Shown here piece after piece: positions 8,009 to 18,881 of a stretch of DNA of 64,000 nt. Below the pieces are notes generated by a model. That model was not told the DNA's origin. It saw only the letters and a program-made list of their open reading frames with translations, and did not search any database. How positions within the stretch are numbered: position 1 is the stretch's first letter; each line of letters starts with the position of its first letter. Source of the DNA: Pseudomonadota bacterium (lineage in GTDB: Bacteria > Pseudomonadota > Gammaproteobacteria > Eutrophobiales > Eutrophobiaceae); the NCBI GenBank assembly GCA_013112535.1, contig JABFGI010000001.1, positions 62,001 to 126,000 of the forward strand. The letters run 5' to 3'. The position numbers were made by a program, and so were the translations under genes.

Positions 8009-9223
8009 ATGGCATTTAGAGTCGCAATCAGTGGTTTAAAAGCAGCATCAGGCGAGTTAGATGTAATCGGAAATAACATTGCTAACTCAAATACAACCGG
8101 GTTCAAAAAATCACGTGCAGAATTTGTAGATGTATTTGCAGTATCAAGTATCGGTGGTGCAGGTAATACTCCGGGAAGTGGTGTTCGTCTATCAGCAATT
8201 AATCAACAGTTTACCCAGGGAAATATTTCTTTTACAGATAACAACCTTGATATGGCGATTAATGGTAATGGTTTTTTTATACTTGATGATAACGGCACAC
8301 AAATTTATTCGCGCGGAGGCGCATTTGGTGTAGATAGAAATGGTTTTCTGGCAAATTCAGAAGGACAGAATTTAATTGCCTTTGGTGCTGATACAAATGG
8401 CAATATCACTGGTGCAGCAGGTCCGATACAGGTTAATACATCAAACATTGCACCGCAGGCCAGTACAGCCATGACAATAAACTTGAATCTGGACGCGGCA
8501 CAAAGCGTACCTGCTGTAGGTACATTTAATGCTACTAATCCGAATTCATTCAACCATTCAACCTCGACGACTGTTTTTGATAGTCTCGGAAATTCCCATC
8601 TCGCTTCAATGTATTACGTTAAAACAGCAACAGCTAATCAATGGCAAAGTTATACTTTTGTTGATGGTACTCAAGTTGATGGTCCTGATACTGTAGCGTT
8701 CTCTACAGCAGGGGCTTTAACAACGCCTGCATCAGGAACAATAACAACACCTTCTTTTACTCCTGCAGGTGGTGGTGCGGCAATGACACTGGCGCAAGAC
8801 TATTCAGCGACAACACAATTTGGTAGTGCATTTTCTGTCAATGCATTAGCGCAGGATGGGTTTACCACAGGAAGATTAAGTGGTCTGGATATTGATGGTG
8901 AAGGAATTATCTTTGCTCGATTTACCAATGGTCAGTCCAGTGTACAAGGTCAAATTGCTTTAGCAGACTTTCGTAATCCGCAAGGATTACAACCGGTGAG
9001 TGATACATCATGGGGTGAAACATTTGCATCAGGTGCGGTCACTGTGGGTTCTCCAGGGACAGCCAGTCTTGGTTTAATACAGTCTGGCGCATTAGAACAG
9101 TCAAACGTTGATCTTTCGGAAGAGCTGGTAAGTATGATTATTGCTCAACGATCATTTCAGGCAAATGCGGAAGTCATTAGTACTTCTGACACAATTACTC
9201 AATCCATAATTAACTTGAGATAG
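8009..9223 (+). CDS. flgE: Flagellar hook protein FlgE
   Basis: 404 residues, the usual length for a short-form FlgE. The N-terminus has GLKAASGELDVIGNNIANSN and TTGFKKSRAEF. The middle is a variable Ala/Thr/Gly-rich domain. The C-terminus has SNVDLSEELVSMIIAQRSFQ and ends with SDTITQSIINLR. FlgE builds the universal joint between rod and filament. A GGAGAAAG site lies just before the ATG. Confidence 0.95.
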   Translation: MAFRVAISGLKAASGELDVIGNNIANSNTTGFKKSRAEFVDVFAVSSIGGAGNTPGSGVRLSAINQQFTQGNISFTDNNLDMAINGNGFFILDDNGTQIYSRGGAFGVDRNGFLANSEGQNLIAFGADTNGNITGAAGPIQVNTSNIAPQASTAMTINLNLDAAQSVPAVGTFNATNPNSFNHSTSTTVFDSLGNSHLASMYYVKTATANQWQSYTFVDGTQVDGPDTVAFSTAGALTTPASGTITTPSFTPAGGGAAMTLAQDYSATTQFGSAFSVNALAQDGFTTGRLSGLDIDGEGIIFARFTNGQSSVQGQIALADFRNPQGLQPVSDTSWGETFASGAVTVGSPGTASLGLIQSGALEQSNVDLSEELVSMIIAQRSFQANAEVISTSDTITQSIINLR

Positions 9224-9231
9224 GAAGTCAC

Positions 9232-9972
9232 ATGGACAAATCAATTTACCTGTCTATGACGGCAGCGACTAATTCCCTGTTAAGTGAAGCTGCCGTTGCC
9301 AGTAATCTCGCTAATGCCAATATGCCGGGGTTTCGTGCTGATCTTGAACAATTCAGAAGCATGCCTGTTTTCGGCGATGGTCATCCATCAAGAGTTTATG
9401 CCATGTCTGAAAGACCTGGTATTGATTTTAGTCATGGTTCAATTTATCACACAGGTAATCCACTTGATTTTGCTATCAATGGTGAAGGTTGGGTTGCCGT
9501 ACAGGCAGCTGATGGCAGTGAAGCTTATACACGCCGAGGCGATATGCGTCTTAATAATGTTGGCTTACTGGAAAATGGTAATGGGCAGTTGATATTAGGA
9601 AACGGTGGGCCTATTGCGATGCCACCTTCAGAACAAACCATTATAGGTAGTGATGGCACGATCAGTATTCGTCCGACCGGACAAGACGCAACAACTCTGG
9701 CAGTTATTGACCGTATCAAATTGGTTAACCCCCCCGTTGAACAACTTTACAAAGGTGGTGATGGATTGTTCAGGCTTCGTAGCGAAGAACTTGCCAGTGT
9801 CGATGCAAGTATCAGAGTTGCGCCCGAATCTCTTGAAGCAAGTAATGTCAGCATGGTTGGAGCGATGGCCAGAATGATTGAAATAGCGCGACGTTTTGAA
9901 CTGGATATTAAAGTAATGACTGCCGCGAAAGAAAATGATGAAGTAGGAACACGAATACTTTCACTTAATTAA
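9232..9972 (+). CDS. flgF: Flagellar basal-body rod protein FlgF
   Basis: 246 residues. The family features are [17 protein letters not shown] at the N-terminus, the central [14 protein letters not shown] phrase, and the C-terminal [20 protein letters not shown]. FlgF is a minor distal-side rod subunit. It begins 8 bp after flgE in the same transcription unit and is followed by the related flgG. Confidence 0.94.
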   Translation: MDKSIYLSMTAATNSLLSEAAVASNLANANMPGFRADLEQFRSMPVFGDGHPSRVYAMSERPGIDFSHGSIYHTGNPLDFAINGEGWVAVQAADGSEAYTRRGDMRLNNVGLLENGNGQLILGNGGPIAMPPSEQTIIGSDGTISIRPTGQDATTLAVIDRIKLVNPPVEQLYKGGDGLFRLRSEELASVDASIRVAPESLEASNVSMVGAMARMIEIARRFELDIKVMTAAKENDEVGTRILSLN

Positions 9973-10010
9973 TACGTTATAAAAAGTTTAATCGAGTTGG
10001 AGAAATAAAA

Positions 10011-10796
10011 ATGACTCAAGCATTATGGATTGCAAAAACAGGGTTAGATGCCCAACAAACGCGTATGTCAATGATTTCAAATAATCTGGCAAACGTAAAC
10101 ACAACCGGTTACAAATACTCCAGGCCTGTTTTTAATGATCTTTTATATCAAACAGTAAGGCAACCTGGTGCACAATCATCCCAAAATACTGAAATTCCAT
10201 CCGGATTAATGATTGGTACGGGTGTTCGGACGACATCAACTCAAAAGTTTTATAGTCAGGGAAGCATTATCCAAACAGAAAATCCGCTGGATATTGCAAT
10301 ATCGGGAAATGGCTTTTTTGAAATATTATTGCCAGATGGAAGTACTGCCTATTCGCGTGATGGAACATTTCAACTCAATTCACAAGGGCAAGTTGTTACA
10401 TCAAATGGCTACCAATTACAGCCTGCCATAACTGTTCCAGCTAATACAATTAGTGTGACTATTGGTGAAGATGGTGTTGTTAGTGCGCTTGTTGCTGGCA
10501 GTACTGCACCTACTCAAATTGGTGCTATTCAACTATCAGACTTTATCAATCCCGCTGGTTTACAGCCTATTGGTGATAATTTGGTGAAGGAAACTGCAGC
10601 GAGCGGTTCAGCAACGACAGGCACACCGGGACTAGCCGGTATAGGTAGAACATTACAAGGTTCATTGGAAAGTTCAAACGTTAATGTTGTCGAAGAACTG
10701 GTCAATATGATTGAAACACAGCGCGCTTATGAAATGAATTCAAAAGCAATATCAACATCGGATCAAATGTTGCAATACGCTAGTAACAATCTTTAA
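10011..10796 (+). CDS. flgG: Flagellar distal rod protein FlgG
   Basis: 261 residues, close to the strongly conserved family length. The N-terminus starts [19 protein letters not shown] with [12 protein letters not shown]. The centre has [15 protein letters not shown]. The C-terminus is [20 protein letters not shown], then [12 protein letters not shown]. FlgG forms the distal rod that crosses the P and L rings encoded just downstream. It is preceded by GGAG. Confidence 0.96.
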   Translation: MTQALWIAKTGLDAQQTRMSMISNNLANVNTTGYKYSRPVFNDLLYQTVRQPGAQSSQNTEIPSGLMIGTGVRTTSTQKFYSQGSIIQTENPLDIAISGNGFFEILLPDGSTAYSRDGTFQLNSQGQVVTSNGYQLQPAITVPANTISVTIGEDGVVSALVAGSTAPTQIGAIQLSDFINPAGLQPIGDNLVKETAASGSATTGTPGLAGIGRTLQGSLESSNVNVVEELVNMIETQRAYEMNSKAISTSDQMLQYASNNL

Positions 10797-10810
10797 TAGT
10801 GAGAAAAATA

Positions 10811-11536
10811 ATGAATAAACATCCAGTAAAATATAAGGTTTCTATAGTTTTCATGATGTTATGTTCTTTACTACTGGTTTCCGCTTGTCAAACACAGGCA
10901 AAACGTGATCCTGCTTTTGCCGCTGTACGACCAACATTGCCGCCTGTAGAACCGGAATCAAATGGATCAATCTATAAACCCGGATTTGATGTGCGATTGT
11001 TCGAAGACATTAAAGCACGCAGAGTCGGTGATATTTTGACAGTAGTGTTAAATGAAGCAACCAATGCAGAAAAAGAAGCAACAACGGATGTGACTAAAGC
11101 GGCAACCAGTACTATTACCAACCCAACAATATTAGGAACAACGCCTGAGTTCGATTTACCCAAGTTTATGCCATTGTCTGCTACTCAGAGTTTGAATTTA
11201 GGTACAAGTTTGAGTTCTGATCATTCATTAGGTGGTTCAGGCGAAGCAGATCAGAATCATTTGTTGACGGGTAATATTACCGTTTCAGTGGTGGAAGTAT
11301 TACCAAATGGAAACCTGATTATACGGGGTGAAAAACGTGTCACCCTGAATAATGGTGTTGAATATATACAACTGTCTGGCATCGTTCGTCAGATCGATGT
11401 TCTTACTAACAACACTGTTCTCTCTACTCAGGTTGCTGATGCAACAATTAATTACATTGGTGAAGGTGCTATTGCTGATTCAAATAAAAATGGTTGGTTA
11501 GCACGTTTCTTTAACAGTCCTCTTATGCCTTTTTAA
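10811..11536 (+). CDS. flgH: Flagellar L-ring lipoprotein FlgH
   Basis: About 241 residues. The start is placed at ATG 10811, because GTGAG just upstream acts as a ribosome-binding site; GTG 10799 would add four residues. The signal peptide ends in a lipobox (LLVSAC), so the mature N-terminal Cys is lipidated and anchored in the outer membrane. Family motifs are [42 protein letters not shown] and SGIVRQIDV. FlgH builds the L ring. Confidence 0.95.
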   Translation: MNKHPVKYKVSIVFMMLCSLLLVSACQTQAKRDPAFAAVRPTLPPVEPESNGSIYKPGFDVRLFEDIKARRVGDILTVVLNEATNAEKEATTDVTKAATSTITNPTILGTTPEFDLPKFMPLSATQSLNLGTSLSSDHSLGGSGEADQNHLLTGNITVSVVEVLPNGNLIIRGEKRVTLNNGVEYIQLSGIVRQIDVLTNNTVLSTQVADATINYIGEGAIADSNKNGWLARFFNSPLMPF

Positions 11537-11540
11537 TGCG

Positions 11541-12635
11541 ATGAAAATATTAAAAATACTTTTTGTTATTTTATTTCTTTTTGGAACTTCCCTGGTTCAG
11601 GCAGAAAGAATAAAAGACATCGCTAATATTGCTGGTGTACGTGATAACCAGTTAATCGGATACGGTCTGGTCGTTGGTCTTGACGGAACAGGAGATACGT
11701 CTACACCCTTTACGACACAAAGTTTACAAAGCATGTTAAAGCAGTTTGGTATTTCTCTAGATACTGTGCCGACATCATTAAAGAATGTCGCGGCTGCTGT
11801 GATTCATGCGACACTTCCCCCTTTTGCAAAACCTGGTCAGCAAATTGATATTACAGTGTCATCGTTAAGTAATGCTAAAAGTTTACGTGGTGGCAGCCTG
11901 TTAATTTCACCATTAAAAGGTATTGATGGAAATATTTACGCGATAGCACAGGGAAATGTTGTTGTTGGTGGTTTCGGTGTTGCGACTGATGATGGTTCAA
12001 GTATATCCGTTAATGTTCCAAGTGCAGGCCGTATTCCAAATGGTGCGATTATTGAAAGATCAGTACCATCGTCTTTTGGTCAATCCGGATCAATAGTCCT
12101 TAATTTACATCGTCCTGATTTTACTACTGCAAACCGTATGGCAGATGCAATAAATGAATGGATAGGTTTAGGGACAGCACAGGCTATTGATGGCACATCA
12201 GTTAATGTCACTGCACCTGACGATTATAGTCAACGTGTTGCGTTTGCTTCGTTGTTAGAAAACATCACTTTTGAACCAGGCTCAGCCCCGGCACGTGTCA
12301 TCGTAAACTCAAGGACAGGTACGGTTGTAATTAGTCAGCATGTTACGGTAGATGAAGCTGCTGTATCACATGGCAGTTTGATCGTAACCATCACTGAAGA
12401 TCCCATTATCAGTCAACCCGGTGCATTTTCAGATGGTACAACGACAGTGGTTCCTTCCTCTGATATCTCTATAGAACAGGAAGATAATCGTATGTTTCTG
12501 TTTAATCCTGGTGTTTCGTTAGATGACCTTGTGCGCGCTGTTAATCAGGTTGGTGCTGCTCCAGGTGATCTGGTAGCCATACTGGAAGCATTAAAAGAAT
12601 CAGGTGCTCTCAGGGCTGAACTTATCATAATTTAG
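11541..12635 (+). CDS. flgI: Flagellar P-ring protein FlgI
   Basis: 364 residues, with an N-terminal signal peptide cleaved near LVQA-ERIKD. The family signature follows at once: [20 protein letters not shown]. The C-terminus has [20 protein letters not shown] and ALRAELIII. FlgI polymerises in the peptidoglycan layer with help from FlgA (3276-4013). It begins 4 bp after flgH. Confidence 0.96.
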   Translation: MKILKILFVILFLFGTSLVQAERIKDIANIAGVRDNQLIGYGLVVGLDGTGDTSTPFTTQSLQSMLKQFGISLDTVPTSLKNVAAAVIHATLPPFAKPGQQIDITVSSLSNAKSLRGGSLLISPLKGIDGNIYAIAQGNVVVGGFGVATDDGSSISVNVPSAGRIPNGAIIERSVPSSFGQSGSIVLNLHRPDFTTANRMADAINEWIGLGTAQAIDGTSVNVTAPDDYSQRVAFASLLENITFEPGSAPARVIVNSRTGTVVISQHVTVDEAAVSHGSLIVTITEDPIISQPGAFSDGTTTVVPSSDISIEQEDNRMFLFNPGVSLDDLVRAVNQVGAAPGDLVAILEALKESGALRAELIII

Positions 12636-12656
12636 TGATGGCATAGATGAAAGAAT

Positions 12657-13523
12657 ATGGAAACTGATCTCTCAAGCGCAAAAATTTATACTGAATTTAG
12701 TGGTTTAAATAAACTTAAGTTAGCGGCTAAAAATTCATCTCCCGAAGCACTGGAAGAAGTTGCCAATCAATTTGAAGCATTCTTTATGAAGATGATGTTA
12801 AAGCAAATGCGTAGTGCCAGCCTGGGTGAAAGTATGTTTGATTCTGATCAATCTCGTTTATACCAGGACATGATGGATCAACAACTATCTCTAAACCTTT
12901 CCGAAAAAAGAATATTTGGTATTGCCGATAGTCTTGTTCGGCAGCTTAAACAGTCGGTTAACAACGAAGAAGGTTCAGGAAAATTAAATCCTTTACCTGA
13001 TCGGGTTAACTTTGAAAAAACAATGTTGAAACTTTCTACTGATATAAAATTGAAAGACAAAAACTTCGAAACACCAAAAGATTTTATTAATGAAATGCGT
13101 CCCTATGCCGAAGCGGCAGCGGAAGAACTGGGTATACCTGCGAATATACTATTAGCTCAATCGGCCCTGGAAACAGGTTGGGGAAATAAAGTAATACAGC
13201 ATGGTAATGGTCAAAGTAGTCATAACCTGTTTGGTATAAAAGCTGATCAACGATGGCAGGGAGATTATGTCAATGTGAGTTCACTGGAATATGTTGATGG
13301 TAAAGCAAAACGGGAATTTTCAAACTTTAAAGTCTATGAATCTTACAAGCAAAGTTTCGAAGATTATGTTGATTTTATAAAAAGTAATGACCGCTATCAA
13401 ACAGTATTGAAAAACAATGATTCCGGTGAAACATACATTAAGGCACTACAGGATGCAGGTTATGCCACTGATCCCCAGTATGCCAATAAGGTCATTAACA
13501 TTGTTCAGCGTGAAGCTATATAA
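12657..13523 (+). CDS. flgJ: Flagellar rod-capping peptidoglycan hydrolase FlgJ
   Basis: 288 residues in two domains. The N-terminal rod-binding domain (about 30-105) has FEAFFMKMMLKQMRSA and MMDQQLSLNLSEKRIFGIAD. The C-terminal GH73 glucosaminidase domain (about 140-288) has LAQSALETGWGNK with the catalytic Glu, then NLFGIKAD and FRVYES-like FKVYESYKQSFEDY. FlgJ caps the growing rod and opens the murein. It is the bifunctional form of beta/gammaproteobacteria. Confidence 0.95.
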   Translation: METDLSSAKIYTEFSGLNKLKLAAKNSSPEALEEVANQFEAFFMKMMLKQMRSASLGESMFDSDQSRLYQDMMDQQLSLNLSEKRIFGIADSLVRQLKQSVNNEEGSGKLNPLPDRVNFEKTMLKLSTDIKLKDKNFETPKDFINEMRPYAEAAAEELGIPANILLAQSALETGWGNKVIQHGNGQSSHNLFGIKADQRWQGDYVNVSSLEYVDGKAKREFSNFKVYESYKQSFEDYVDFIKSNDRYQTVLKNNDSGETYIKALQDAGYATDPQYANKVINIVQREAI

Positions 13524-13542
13524 GGCTATAGGGTAGAAAATT

Positions 13543-15474
13543 ATGTCAATATTTAATTCAGCTCTTAGTGGCTTACTGGTTTCACAGCGAAGTCTGGCTA
13601 CAACCAGCCATAACATCTCTAATGTTCATACTGAAGGTTATAGTCGCCAGCGGGTGGAAGTTGTTGCACGTCAGGCACAATTTAAAGGTTATGGTTACCT
13701 TGGTACTGGCGTTGAAACTTCCGCGGTTACAAGAATTTCCGATCAGTTTCTAACAACACAAATGCGCACAAGTACGACAAGTTCAAGTACAGCTAATGCA
13801 TTTTTATCTTTAGCAAGTCGCGTAGATAATATGTTGGCGAATGGCGAGACAGGACTTAGTCCAAGTTTACAAAACTTTTTTGCAGCGATTCAGGATGTCA
13901 ATGATTTACCATCATCTGTAACAGCTCGACAGGTTATGATCAGTGAAGCAAACTCTCTGGCAAGTCGATTTCAGTTTTTGGACAGTCGCTTATCTGATCT
14001 ATCTGAAGAAGTAGCGATCAAACTTGGGGAAGATGTTCGTGATATTAATACAATAGCCAGTTCAATTGCAGGAATTAATGATCAGATTGTTTCAGCGTCA
14101 AATTCTTCCAGTGGTCAATTACCGAATGATTTACTTGATCAACGTGATCTCCTGGTTCTTGAATTGTCAGAGTTAGTAGCGGTTAATACGGTTGAGCAAA
14201 GTAATGGCTCGTTAAATGTTTTTATAGGTAAAGGACAGCCTCTGGTAGTAGGTGATAATGCAAGTATGTTGGGTGTAACCGAAACTTACAGTGGTCATTA
14301 TGAAATAACGTTAACGGACACATACAGTTCCAGCATCATTACATCGAGTATCAGTGGCGGATCACTTGGTGGACAACTGGATTTTCAATCACAAATGCTT
14401 GACACAACCAGAAATTCACTGGGACGATTAGCAATAGGTTTAGCCGATACATTTAATGACCAGCACCGTTTAGGCGCGAGTCTTGATGGTGATGTAAATA
14501 CTGCATTCTTTAGCGTGGGTGTTCCTGATGTACTGGCTTTAGCAGGCGCGCCGAACAATGTGACTTCTGTTATCACAGATCCTGATGCCTTATCAGACAG
14601 TGATTATAGTCTGACATTTAACGGGGGTAATAGTTATACCTTGCTTCGTATAAGTGATAGTACGACTACAGCGATCAATACAGGAGGTGTATCACCCTAT
14701 ACTACGCCAGCAGTAGACGGTTTTACTATGACGATAACAGCAGGCGCAGCAGTAGGTGACCAATATATTATTCGTCCTACGATTAATGGCGCAAGTGATG
14801 TTTCAGTATTGATTTCTGACCCAAGAAAATTAGCCATTGCCGGTCCATTAAAAGGTGGAGAAGTAACTAATAGTTCGGGTATACCAACCAATGTTGGTTC
14901 GGCAACGCTATCTGATGTAAATGTTACGTCTACAACGGGTATACCGTTAGCTTCCAATATAACACTGACTTTTGATGCGACTAATAATCGTTTTGATATT
15001 TCAGCTCCGATTGGAGGCACGCTGGCTTATAATCCTGCAACTGATAATTCAGGCAAGCAATTTACCATTGCCGCAGCAGGTGGTGCGACATTCACTATTT
15101 CCGGTTTTCCAGAAGATGGCGATGCTTTTTTAATAGAAAATAATGTAGGAGCAGATGGTGATAACCGTAATGGACTTTTTCTAAGTGATTTACAATCAAG
15201 TCAACTCTTATTAAATGGTTCGGCTTCCTATCAGGATACTTATGGGCAGTTAGTAGCCGGAGTCGGTTCGACAACACGACAAACAGAAATTAGTAGTGTC
15301 GCGCTGAATGTTTTATTAGAGCAAACTGTAGAAGCTCGGGAAAGTGTTTCCGGAGTTAATCTGGATGAAGAAGCAGCAAATATGCTTAAATTTCAACAGT
15401 CTTACTCTGCCGCTGCACAAATGATTACTATTGCCGATAATTTATTTCAATCATTACTGGGTGCCTTTCGATAG
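13543..15474 (+). CDS. flgK: Flagellar hook-associated protein FlgK (HAP1)
   Basis: 643 residues, longer than the roughly 550 of enteric FlgK because of an expanded, Thr/Ser/Gly-rich middle domain. The conserved ends are intact. The N-terminus has FNSALSGLLVSQRSLATTSH, then HNISNVHTEGYSRQRVE. The C-terminus has VSGVNLDEEAANMLKFQQSY and IADNLFQSLLGAFR. It joins hook to filament and depends on the FlgN chaperone. Confidence 0.95.
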   Translation: MSIFNSALSGLLVSQRSLATTSHNISNVHTEGYSRQRVEVVARQAQFKGYGYLGTGVETSAVTRISDQFLTTQMRTSTTSSSTANAFLSLASRVDNMLANGETGLSPSLQNFFAAIQDVNDLPSSVTARQVMISEANSLASRFQFLDSRLSDLSEEVAIKLGEDVRDINTIASSIAGINDQIVSASNSSSGQLPNDLLDQRDLLVLELSELVAVNTVEQSNGSLNVFIGKGQPLVVGDNASMLGVTETYSGHYEITLTDTYSSSIITSSISGGSLGGQLDFQSQMLDTTRNSLGRLAIGLADTFNDQHRLGASLDGDVNTAFFSVGVPDVLALAGAPNNVTSVITDPDALSDSDYSLTFNGGNSYTLLRISDSTTTAINTGGVSPYTTPAVDGFTMTITAGAAVGDQYIIRPTINGASDVSVLISDPRKLAIAGPLKGGEVTNSSGIPTNVGSATLSDVNVTSTTGIPLASNITLTFDATNNRFDISAPIGGTLAYNPATDNSGKQFTIAAAGGATFTISGFPEDGDAFLIENNVGADGDNRNGLFLSDLQSSQLLLNGSASYQDTYGQLVAGVGSTTRQTEISSVALNVLLEQTVEARESVSGVNLDEEAANMLKFQQSYSAAAQMITIADNLFQSLLGAFR

Positions 15475-15485
15475 GTTAATTATTT

Positions 15486-16700
15486 ATGCGCGTATCAACA
15501 GCTTTTTATACACAGCGTGGACTCAATAGCATACTTGAGCAACAGGCGCGATTGGCAGATATTCAGGAACAGGTCTCTTCAGGAAAACGTTTGTTAAGGC
15601 CATCTGATGATCCTACCGGAGCAGCGCAAATATTACGGTTGGAACAAGCAATTGCTAAAACAGATCAATATCAACGTAATGCAGATTCTGCAGTGAATCG
15701 GCTGGTGCTTGAAGAAGCAACTTTAGATAGTGTACAGGATTCACTATTACGTGTAAGAGATTTAGCTGTACAGGGAAGTAATGCAACATTGAGTGATACC
15801 GATCGTTTAGCTTTGGCACAGGAGGCACGAGAACGATTAAAAGAATTGATGAGTCTTGCTAACACTCGCGATGCTAACCAGGAATATCTTTTTTCAGGAT
15901 ATCAGGTTAATACCAAACCGTTTTCTCAGGCTGCAGATGGCACATTTATCTATAACGGTGATCAAGGACAACGTGCATTACAAATTTCAACGGGTCGTAG
16001 TATTAGTGATAGTGATTCAGGAAGTGATACTTTTGTTAGTATGAAAAATGGTAATGGTACATTTCAGATTAATGCAAATGTTGCAAATACAGGAACGGGA
16101 ATTTTTAATATTGGTCAGGTGATTGACCCGTCAGCGTATGTAGCGGACACTTATACTATAACCATAGCAGGTACGCCTGGAAATCTTACTTATGGTGTTA
16201 CTGGTGTGGCAAGTGGCGTTGTGATTGCAGCAGGGACAACGTTTACTGCTGAAAGCGCAATACAGTTTAATGGTATTCAAACGGGAATTTCCGGAACACC
16301 TGTTGCGGGCGATGTATATACTGTAGCGCCAAGTTCAACACAGGACATGTTTAGTACCGTTCAAAAGTTAGTGACTGCACTAGAAACATCAACATCCAAT
16401 AGTCCTGTGCAACAATCAAGAGTCAATAATTCAATGAATCAATTTCTCAGTGAAATCGACATTGCATTTGATAACGTCACCCGGATTCGTACTAATGTAG
16501 GTGCAAGACTTAAAACGATTGATGATCAAGTTAATGTTAACGAATCGTTCAAGATTGAAATGGCAAGTACGTTGTCCAGCGTCAGGGATCTCGATATTGC
16601 AGAAGCAGCGGTTGAGTTACAGTCAAGATTAATTGCACTAGAAGCAGCGCAAGCGACCTATAGTCGAATCCAGGGCTTATCATTGTTTGAATTTATTTAA
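15486..16700 (+). CDS. flgL: Flagellar hook-associated protein FlgL (HAP3)
   Basis: 404 residues, about 90 more than enteric FlgL, with an inserted variable domain near residues 180-290. The N-terminal flagellin-like segment has MRVSTAFYTQRGLNSILEQQ and VSSGKRLLRPSDDPTGAAQI. The C-terminal helix has DIAEAAVELQSRLIALEAAQ. It is the second junction protein and the last gene of the long flgB-flgL run. Confidence 0.95.
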   Translation: MRVSTAFYTQRGLNSILEQQARLADIQEQVSSGKRLLRPSDDPTGAAQILRLEQAIAKTDQYQRNADSAVNRLVLEEATLDSVQDSLLRVRDLAVQGSNATLSDTDRLALAQEARERLKELMSLANTRDANQEYLFSGYQVNTKPFSQAADGTFIYNGDQGQRALQISTGRSISDSDSGSDTFVSMKNGNGTFQINANVANTGTGIFNIGQVIDPSAYVADTYTITIAGTPGNLTYGVTGVASGVVIAAGTTFTAESAIQFNGIQTGISGTPVAGDVYTVAPSSTQDMFSTVQKLVTALETSTSNSPVQQSRVNNSMNQFLSEIDIAFDNVTRIRTNVGARLKTIDDQVNVNESFKIEMASTLSSVRDLDIAEAAVELQSRLIALEAAQATYSRIQGLSLFEFI

Positions 16701-16783
16701 CTTAATTATTTATAAAAAAATTGTTTTCCTGCAATTGCCTTACTCTCTCCTCAGTAATTGCCCTCTAATAACTGAATTTTAGC

Positions 16784-16810
16784 TAAAGTTTTTTTTCTGT
16801 ACTCCGATAA
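16784..16810 (+). promoter_or_regulatory. Sigma28 promoter of fliC
   Basis: TAAAGTTT, 11 bases, TCCGATAA. This is 8/8 and 7/8 to the FliA consensus with exact spacing. It leaves a leader of about 110 bases before the fliC ATG, in a 224-bp gap after flgL. Confidence 0.9.
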
Positions 16811-16924
16811 CCTAACCGGAAGCAGTGAATATTGATCTCAGGAGCAATATATCTGCTAAAGATTAGCTCAAGCTTTATTGATGATAAGTAACTGATCAGT
16901 AAAGTTTTTTATAGGAGTACAATT

Positions 16925-18328
16925 ATGCCTCAAGTGATTAATACAAATGTGATGTCTCTGAACTCCAGAAGAAATCTGGACATTTCAGGCGCAGGGTTAT
17001 CAACTGCTTTACAAAGACTATCTTCAGGTATGCGAATTAACAGTGCCAAGGATGATGCTGCGGGTCTCGCTATTGCTAACAGAATGACAGCCCAGATTCG
17101 TGGATTGAATCAAGCAGGACGAAATGCAAATGATGGTGTGTCATTAGCGCAAACGGCTGAAGGAGCGATGGGTACGATTACGAATAACTTACAACGTATT
17201 CGTGAACTGGCTATCCAGTCAGCTAACGCAACAAACAGTGCTTCTGACCGGGCGGCACTACAAACAGAAGTAGGTCAATTGATTGCTGAAATTGATCGTG
17301 TTGCCTCTACAACCAGTTTTAACGGCGTAAACTTGTTAGACGGTACCTTCTCTTCACAACAATTCCAGGTTGGTGCGGATGCGAACCAGACTATTACAGT
17401 AAGTTCTATTGCAAGCGCAAGAACCAACGATCTTGGCGCAAGTTATTCTGCTTCTGTAACCAGTGGTGCTGTTACAGCTAACTCAATCGATTCCGGTGAT
17501 TTAATAATCAATGGTGTGACATTGGGTGCGGTTGGTACTAACGATGCGTCTACATTAGCTACTGCTATCAATGCATTATCAGGCACCAATGTAACAGCAT
17601 CTGCCAACTCGTTAACTGTTGGTGGTGCGACAACAGGTACTACTGCTGGTACAGGAACGATTACCATTAATGGTACAACCACTGCAACGATCACATTGAC
17701 GACTACCGCTGCTACAAACAGAGCTAACCTTGTAGCGGGTATCAATGCGATATCTGGTGCAACGGGTGTTACCGCTGTTGATGATGGCACCGGTGTTGAT
17801 CTGGTTTCTGCAGATGGTTCAAACGTTGTTCATTCATTTACTCAGGCAACGGGTACGTTCACTGCTACGACAACTGGTATGGCGGCAGCTGCGACAACGC
17901 GTAGCACGGTAACGTTATCTACTACTGCAAGTAACGGTATTACATTAAGTACATCCGGTACAATTGCTGATACCGGCTTTAGTGCAGCTACAACTGCATC
18001 AGCACTTTCTGGTACTTCAATAGCGAATACCACCGTTGCTACAGTAAGTGGTGCTAATGCAGCAATCGCTTCTGCTGATTCAGCGCTAAATGCGATTAAC
18101 TCATCTCGTGCGTCATTAGGTGCGTTACAAAGTCGGTTTGAATCAGTTGTTGCGAATCTGGCGACAACGGCAGAAAACCTATCAGCTGCTCGTAGTCGAA
18201 TTCAGGATGCGGATTTTGCAGCTGAAACAGCAAACTTGACCAAATCCCAGATCTTGCAGCAAGCAGGCATCTCGATTTTGGCTCAAGCAAACTCACAACC
18301 TCAATTAGTATTGTCATTATTACAATAA
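16925..18328 (+). CDS. fliC: Flagellin FliC
   Basis: 467 residues. The conserved D0/D1 ends are complete: [38 protein letters not shown] and [13 protein letters not shown] at the N-terminus, and [17 protein letters not shown] with [15 protein letters not shown] at the C-terminus. The middle (about 175-385) is Thr/Ala/Gly-rich with Flagellin_IN-like segments, the usual surface-exposed variable region. It is the only flagellin in the window. Expression is from the sigma28 site at 16784-16810, and TAGGAG precedes the ATG. Confidence 0.97.
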   Translation: MPQVINTNVMSLNSRRNLDISGAGLSTALQRLSSGMRINSAKDDAAGLAIANRMTAQIRGLNQAGRNANDGVSLAQTAEGAMGTITNNLQRIRELAIQSANATNSASDRAALQTEVGQLIAEIDRVASTTSFNGVNLLDGTFSSQQFQVGADANQTITVSSIASARTNDLGASYSASVTSGAVTANSIDSGDLIINGVTLGAVGTNDASTLATAINALSGTNVTASANSLTVGGATTGTTAGTGTITINGTTTATITLTTTAATNRANLVAGINAISGATGVTAVDDGTGVDLVSADGSNVVHSFTQATGTFTATTTGMAAAATTRSTVTLSTTASNGITLSTSGTIADTGFSAATTASALSGTSIANTTVATVSGANAAIASADSALNAINSSRASLGALQSRFESVVANLATTAENLSAARSRIQDADFAAETANLTKSQILQQAGISILAQANSQPQLVLSLLQ

Positions 18329-18373
18329 ATAATGGGCAGTAATAAATGAATCTGAGTTTGGTAAGAAGTAGAA

Positions 18374-18410
18374 AAAGTAGCAGTCAGGTTAATTACCTGG
18401 CTGCACTTTT
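18374..18410 (+). terminator. Rho-independent terminator after fliC
   Basis: A 10-bp stem (GCAGTCAGGT with ACCTGGCTGC, one wobble pair) around a 5-base loop at 18380-18404. It is preceded by GAAAAAG and followed by ACTTTTAAT. It would limit read-through from the strong fliC promoter into flaG. Confidence 0.65.
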
Positions 18411-18442
18411 AATGTTTAGTATAAGTTTAGGAGGTAAATATT

Positions 18443-18829
18443 ATGCCTACTGAAGTTACCCCGGATACGAGACGATCAGTGTCTCATGTTGCTGAAACTG
18501 TTCAGAAGCAGAATGCGGTAATTGGGGCAAACAGGAGTGAAGGACGGCAAGCTTTGTCTAAGGATGGTCAATCCATGCCGCCTACTAAGGAGAGTAACCA
18601 AGCATCGAACCAGCAATTGTTAACAGCGACAGATAACATGAACAAGCACGTTCAGAATTTGAAACGTGATTTGTATTTCAGTATTGATGATGAAACCGGT
18701 GACACTATTATCAGAGTAGTGGATAGCGAAAGTCATAAGACCATTCGCACTATTCCTTCTGAAGAATTTCTTAGTATGTCACAACAATTAAACCAAAGTG
18801 TAGGGCTCTTGCTGAATGCTCAAGCCTAG
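18443..18829 (+). CDS. flaG: FlaG family protein
   Basis: 128 residues. The N-terminal half is low-complexity and polar. The C-terminal half (about 62-125) is the FlaG domain, with LQFSID-like LYFSIDDETGDTIIRVVD and TIRTIPSEEFLSMSQQL. FlaG affects filament length in some polar flagellates; the mechanism is unsettled. It has an excellent TAGGAGGT ribosome-binding site and sits between fliC and fliD as in Pseudomonas and Vibrio. Confidence 0.9.
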   Translation: MPTEVTPDTRRSVSHVAETVQKQNAVIGANRSEGRQALSKDGQSMPPTKESNQASNQQLLTATDNMNKHVQNLKRDLYFSIDDETGDTIIRVVDSESHKTIRTIPSEEFLSMSQQLNQSVGLLLNAQA

Positions 18830-18830
18830 T

Positions 18831-18846
18831 TGGTGTGATTTCTGCA
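18831..18846 (+). promoter_or_regulatory. Possible sigma54 promoter of fliD
   Basis: TGGTGTGATTTCTGCA. The GG-GC spacing is 12 bp but the flanks match less well than the other sites in this window. Its position 36 bp before fliD is suitable. Confidence 0.4.
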
Positions 18847-18881
18847 TCATATAAAGAAATTCGTAATATAAAGGCGATGAT